Below the pieces are notes generated by a model. The model ran no database searches. It saw only the letters and a list, made by a program, of their open reading frames with translations, and was not told the origin of the DNA. This document shows, piece by piece, positions 39,573-42,131 of a stretch of 42,131 bases of DNA. Source of the DNA: Bacteroidales bacterium (GTDB lineage: Bacteria; Bacteroidota; Bacteroidia; Bacteroidales; M50B96); the NCBI GenBank assembly GCA_021740905.1, contig JAIOYV010000061.1, positions 1 through 42,131 on the forward strand, read 5' to 3'. The position numbers were made by a program, and so were the translations under genes. The first letter of the stretch is position 1; each line of letters opens with the position of its first letter.

Positions 39573-39603
39573 TTTGTAGTGGAACTTAATAGTATTATCT
39601 TTG
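39573..39603 (+). promoter_or_regulatory. Consensus promoter of the VCBS-repeat gene
   Basis: TTTG (39573-39576), exactly 19 bases, then TATCTTTG (39596-39603): a full match to the Bacteroidota TTTG-N19-TAnnTTTG consensus. Predicted leader is about 25 bases before the ATG at 39635. Confidence 0.8.
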
Positions 39604-39634
39604 GGTACACTGATATTAACCTAAACTTGAAACC

Positions 39635-42131
39635 ATGAAACCAATTTTTACACTTTTAATCAGTTTTCTTTTCACTTGCAGCATTGCTTTTTCCCAGGAC
39701 CCTTTTATAAAACACAGGGTAACTTTTGGAACGGCACCCAGGCAAATAGCGCTTGCCGATTTAGATGAAGATGGGGACCTGGATATTGTAGCTGCTTTTT
39801 TCTATGATGGTGTTTTAGGTTATTTTACAAATGACGGAACAGGATACTTTGATAACTACAAGGCCATCAATAGCCCTGCTGAATTGAACTCGGGATATGT
39901 TGTTGTAGCAGATATAGATAATGATGGAAAAGTTGATGTGCTGACATCGGGGCGCGAATCAATTATGTGGTACAAAAACCTGGGGAATGGGAATTTCAGT
40001 TCCTCACTTATCATTAATGATTCAACATACCTCTGGCCAGATCTTTTTACGGCTGATTTGGATAATGACAGCCTGATCGATATTTTATATGCCTCAAGGG
40101 CCGATAATATTGTTGCCTGGTGCAAAAATTTAGGAAATGGAATATTTGGCCCTCAGCAAATCCTGAACAATAATGCAATCGAAGCCACAAGTGTATGGGC
40201 TGCCGATTTGGATAATGATGGATTGATCGATGTATTGTCTTCATCATCAGGAAATACAAAAGTTTCATGGTATAAAAACCTTGGCAGCGGGAACTTTGGC
40301 ACGGAGCAAATATTAACCTCCATTGCAGCATCAACAAGTCTTGCTTTAGCATCCGATCTGGATAACGATAGTTTGATGGATGTTTTGTATTACAAAAGCT
40401 CAGAAATTGTATGGAAGAAGAACTTAGGCAATGGTATTTTTTCGGCAGAAGCACAAATTAGCAACTTTTTGGCATACACATACTATTTTTTAACAATAGA
40501 TATGGATAATGATAATGATTCGGATTTGATTGTTGCTTCAACTATGAATAATACCCTGCTTTGGCAGGAAAACCTGGGAGGGGGAATTTTTGGGCCACTA
40601 CAGATGATAAATAACACTATTAATAGACCCTATGGATTAAGTGCAGGAGATATCGATGGAGATGGTGATATTGATATTATCGCTGGAGGTGAAAAAGCAA
40701 ATTCAATTTATGTTTTTCAAAATAAGATAAACAATACATTTTTTCTCGCGCAAACCATATCGAATGCCACAACAAAAGTCCGTTATGTTTATGCCGATGA
40801 CCTCGACAACGACGGCCTGACGGATATTCTTTCAGCATCGGAAGATGATGATAAAATTGCCTGGTTTAAAAACCTGGGCAACCAAAAATTTTCTCAGCAA
40901 AAAGTAATCACCGATTCGCTGGACGAAGCAGTATGTGTTATTACAGCCGATTTGGATAACGATGGTTTTCAGGATGTAATTTCATGTGCATGGAATGATA
41001 CTTTGAATTGGCAAAGAAATCTTGGAAATGGTTATTTTGGCCCGCCAAATACTATTTCCAATTTTACAGATATTACTTTTATTAGAGCTGAGGACCTGAA
41101 TAATGATAATTGGATTGACATTATTGCAAAAATTAATTCTTCAGGAGGAGGGCCAGCTATTTATTGGTTTGAGAACCTGGGAAATGGGATTTTTGGATCA
41201 GGGAATTTACTTTTAGCATCAAATAATCTGTCTAATTTTAATATCGCAGATTTAAACAATGACGGGAATGAAGACCTGATAATTCATGCTTCTTCACAGC
41301 TTGGTTATAGTTTTAACGATGGCACAGGTAATTTTCCTGTTTTTCAATATTTGACAGCTATTTTTGGAGCAACAGGTATTGATGTAAAGGATATGAACCA
41401 GGATGGCTATAAGGATATTATTGCATTGGCAATGTTCTCAACTTCCAATGATCATTATATTAAATGGTTACCAAATGATGGCACAGGCAATTTTAGTACT
41501 GAATTCTTCATTGATTCCCTTCCTGATAATGGTTACACTGTTTTTGCAACGAATATGAATAATGATAGCTTGATTGATATACTTGCTGCCAGTTTTGAAA
41601 TGGTACATTGGGTTGAAAATTTAGGCAACGGGAATTTTGGCCCATTGCAGGATATCGATTCCCTTGGTGGTTGGATATTTAGAATTTATCCTGCCGATTT
41701 GGATAATGATCAGGACATGGATGTAATAGTAAGTAATTATGATAATGCCTCAGTCACCTGGTATGAAAATACACTCAACAATCTGGTGGATACAATTACT
41801 ATATGTACCGATGACAGTGCAATGATTTTTGGTAGTTGGCTAAGCCAGCCAGGCAACTATTTCGATACCCTGCAAAATGTACAAGGAAGCGACAGTATAA
41901 TTATTGTCAAGCTGGAGCATCACCAAACCTATTTTCCTGTTGATACGGTTGAGATTTGTGAGGGTGATATTTATAATTTCAATGGTCAATTGCTTGATTC
42001 AAGTGGAGTTTATTATTCAACCTTCCAATCCATTTACGGTTGCGACAGTATTGCAGAGCTGCCTCTGCAGGTGATTCCTTTACCCATTGTAAGCATTTCG
42101 CCTTTCACACCCGATTCGGTAAGCATCGGTG
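39635..42131 (+). CDS. Large secreted VCBS/FG-GAP-repeat protein, partial at 3' end
   Basis: 832 codons are present, open to the window end with no stop. A signal peptide is at 1-20 (ending CSIAFSQ). About ten or more VCBS/FG-GAP-type repeats follow, each with an Asp-rich calcium-binding-like motif and a WYKNLGNGxFG ending: ADLDEDGDLDIVAA, ADIDNDGKVDVLTS, ADLDNDSLIDILYA, SDLDNDSLMDVLYY, GDIDGDGDIDIIAG, and so on. They predict a beta-propeller. After about residue 710 the sequence changes to repeats of the form 'ICxGDxYxFNGQLLxxSGVYYxTxxSxxGCDSI', seen near the C-terminus of T9SS-sorted proteins. A C-terminal sorting domain would lie beyond the window. Expected to be secreted or on the cell surface; possible binding or adhesion role. 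Confidence 0.88.
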   Translation, partial: MKPIFTLLISFLFTCSIAFSQDPFIKHRVTFGTAPRQIALADLDEDGDLDIVAAFFYDGVLGYFTNDGTGYFDNYKAINSPAELNSGYVVVADIDNDGKVDVLTSGRESIMWYKNLGNGNFSSSLIINDSTYLWPDLFTADLDNDSLIDILYASRADNIVAWCKNLGNGIFGPQQILNNNAIEATSVWAADLDNDGLIDVLSSSSGNTKVSWYKNLGSGNFGTEQILTSIAASTSLALASDLDNDSLMDVLYYKSSEIVWKKNLGNGIFSAEAQISNFLAYTYYFLTIDMDNDNDSDLIVASTMNNTLLWQENLGGGIFGPLQMINNTINRPYGLSAGDIDGDGDIDIIAGGEKANSIYVFQNKINNTFFLAQTISNATTKVRYVYADDLDNDGLTDILSASEDDDKIAWFKNLGNQKFSQQKVITDSLDEAVCVITADLDNDGFQDVISCAWNDTLNWQRNLGNGYFGPPNTISNFTDITFIRAEDLNNDNWIDIIAKINSSGGGPAIYWFENLGNGIFGSGNLLLASNNLSNFNIADLNNDGNEDLIIHASSQLGYSFNDGTGNFPVFQYLTAIFGATGIDVKDMNQDGYKDIIALAMFSTSNDHYIKWLPNDGTGNFSTEFFIDSLPDNGYTVFATNMNNDSLIDILAASFEMVHWVENLGNGNFGPLQDIDSLGGWIFRIYPADLDNDQDMDVIVSNYDNASVTWYENTLNNLVDTITICTDDSAMIFGSWLSQPGNYFDTLQNVQGSDSIIIVKLEHHQTYFPVDTVEICEGDIYNFNGQLLDSSGVYYSTFQSIYGCDSIAELPLQVIPLPIVSISPFTPDSVSIG

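Overview
The window is a chromosomal segment of a member of the Bacteroidota, probably an uncultured Bacteroidales/Marinilabiliales-type organism (order-level placement is inference). Evidence: several upstream regions carry the Bacteroidota sigma-ABfr promoter pattern TTTG-N19-TAnnTTTG; Shine-Dalgarno sequences are mostly absent; many products are lipoproteins or cell-surface proteins of Bacteroidota type (C-terminal type IX secretion sorting domains, SprB repeats, FISUMP domains, VCBS/FG-GAP repeats); and intergenic regions hold interspersed hairpin-rich repeats of the kind common in this phylum. No rRNA, tRNA, CRISPR array, transposase, integrase or phage gene was seen.

Layout. 1-592: two composite inverted-repeat elements. 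593-3391 (+): pentapeptide-repeat protein, lipoprotein, RmuC. 3622-3797 (+): a candidate stand-alone small RNA with its own promoter and terminator. 3825-6732 (-): tight operon of a Pro/Glu-rich hypothetical protein, an M28 peptidase and RsmI. 6852-7442 (+): thymidine kinase, divergent from that operon. 7470-10205 (-): membrane protein and a large membrane-anchored L,D-transpeptidase. 10603-14481 (+): MFS-type permease, small T9SS-sorted protein, pyruvate kinase. 14632-16485 (+): three-gene exported set (redoxin with a CPIN site, CxxC lipoprotein, outer-membrane barrel starting with Cys-Cys). 16742-21502 (-): four exported proteins led by a 930-aa FISUMP/fibronectin-III/DNRLRE protein. 22023-25135 (-): response regulator, unknown acidic protein, TPR histidine kinase. 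25382-26752 (+): second FISUMP protein. 26803-27384 (-): MntP. 27450-28731 (+): RIC/YtfE-like di-iron hemerythrin protein overlapping a LuxR-type regulator with a degenerate receiver. 28915-36321 (-): ECF sigma factor, an anti-sigma-like protein with an inner-membrane helix and a C-terminal outer-membrane barrel, and a 1706-aa SprB-repeat T9SS cargo. 36650-39330 (+): porin, FMN-binding protein, short cation-diffusion-facilitator. 39635-end (+): a large VCBS-repeat secreted protein running off the window.

How it fits together. Housekeeping functions (RmuC, RsmI, Tdk, Pyk, MntP) are interspersed with envelope and surface functions. Three regulatory modules sit close together: a NarL-type two-component system flanked on both sides by FISUMP proteins, a hemerythrin/LuxR pair, and an ECF sigma/trans-envelope anti-sigma pair co-transcribed with a giant adhesin-like protein. 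The last resembles the recently described dual-membrane-spanning anti-sigma factors (Dma/Das) of Bacteroides, here apparently wired to a surface adhesin. It is, with the candidate sRNA, the hemerythrin/LuxR pair and the Cys-pair trio, the most promising material for follow-up.
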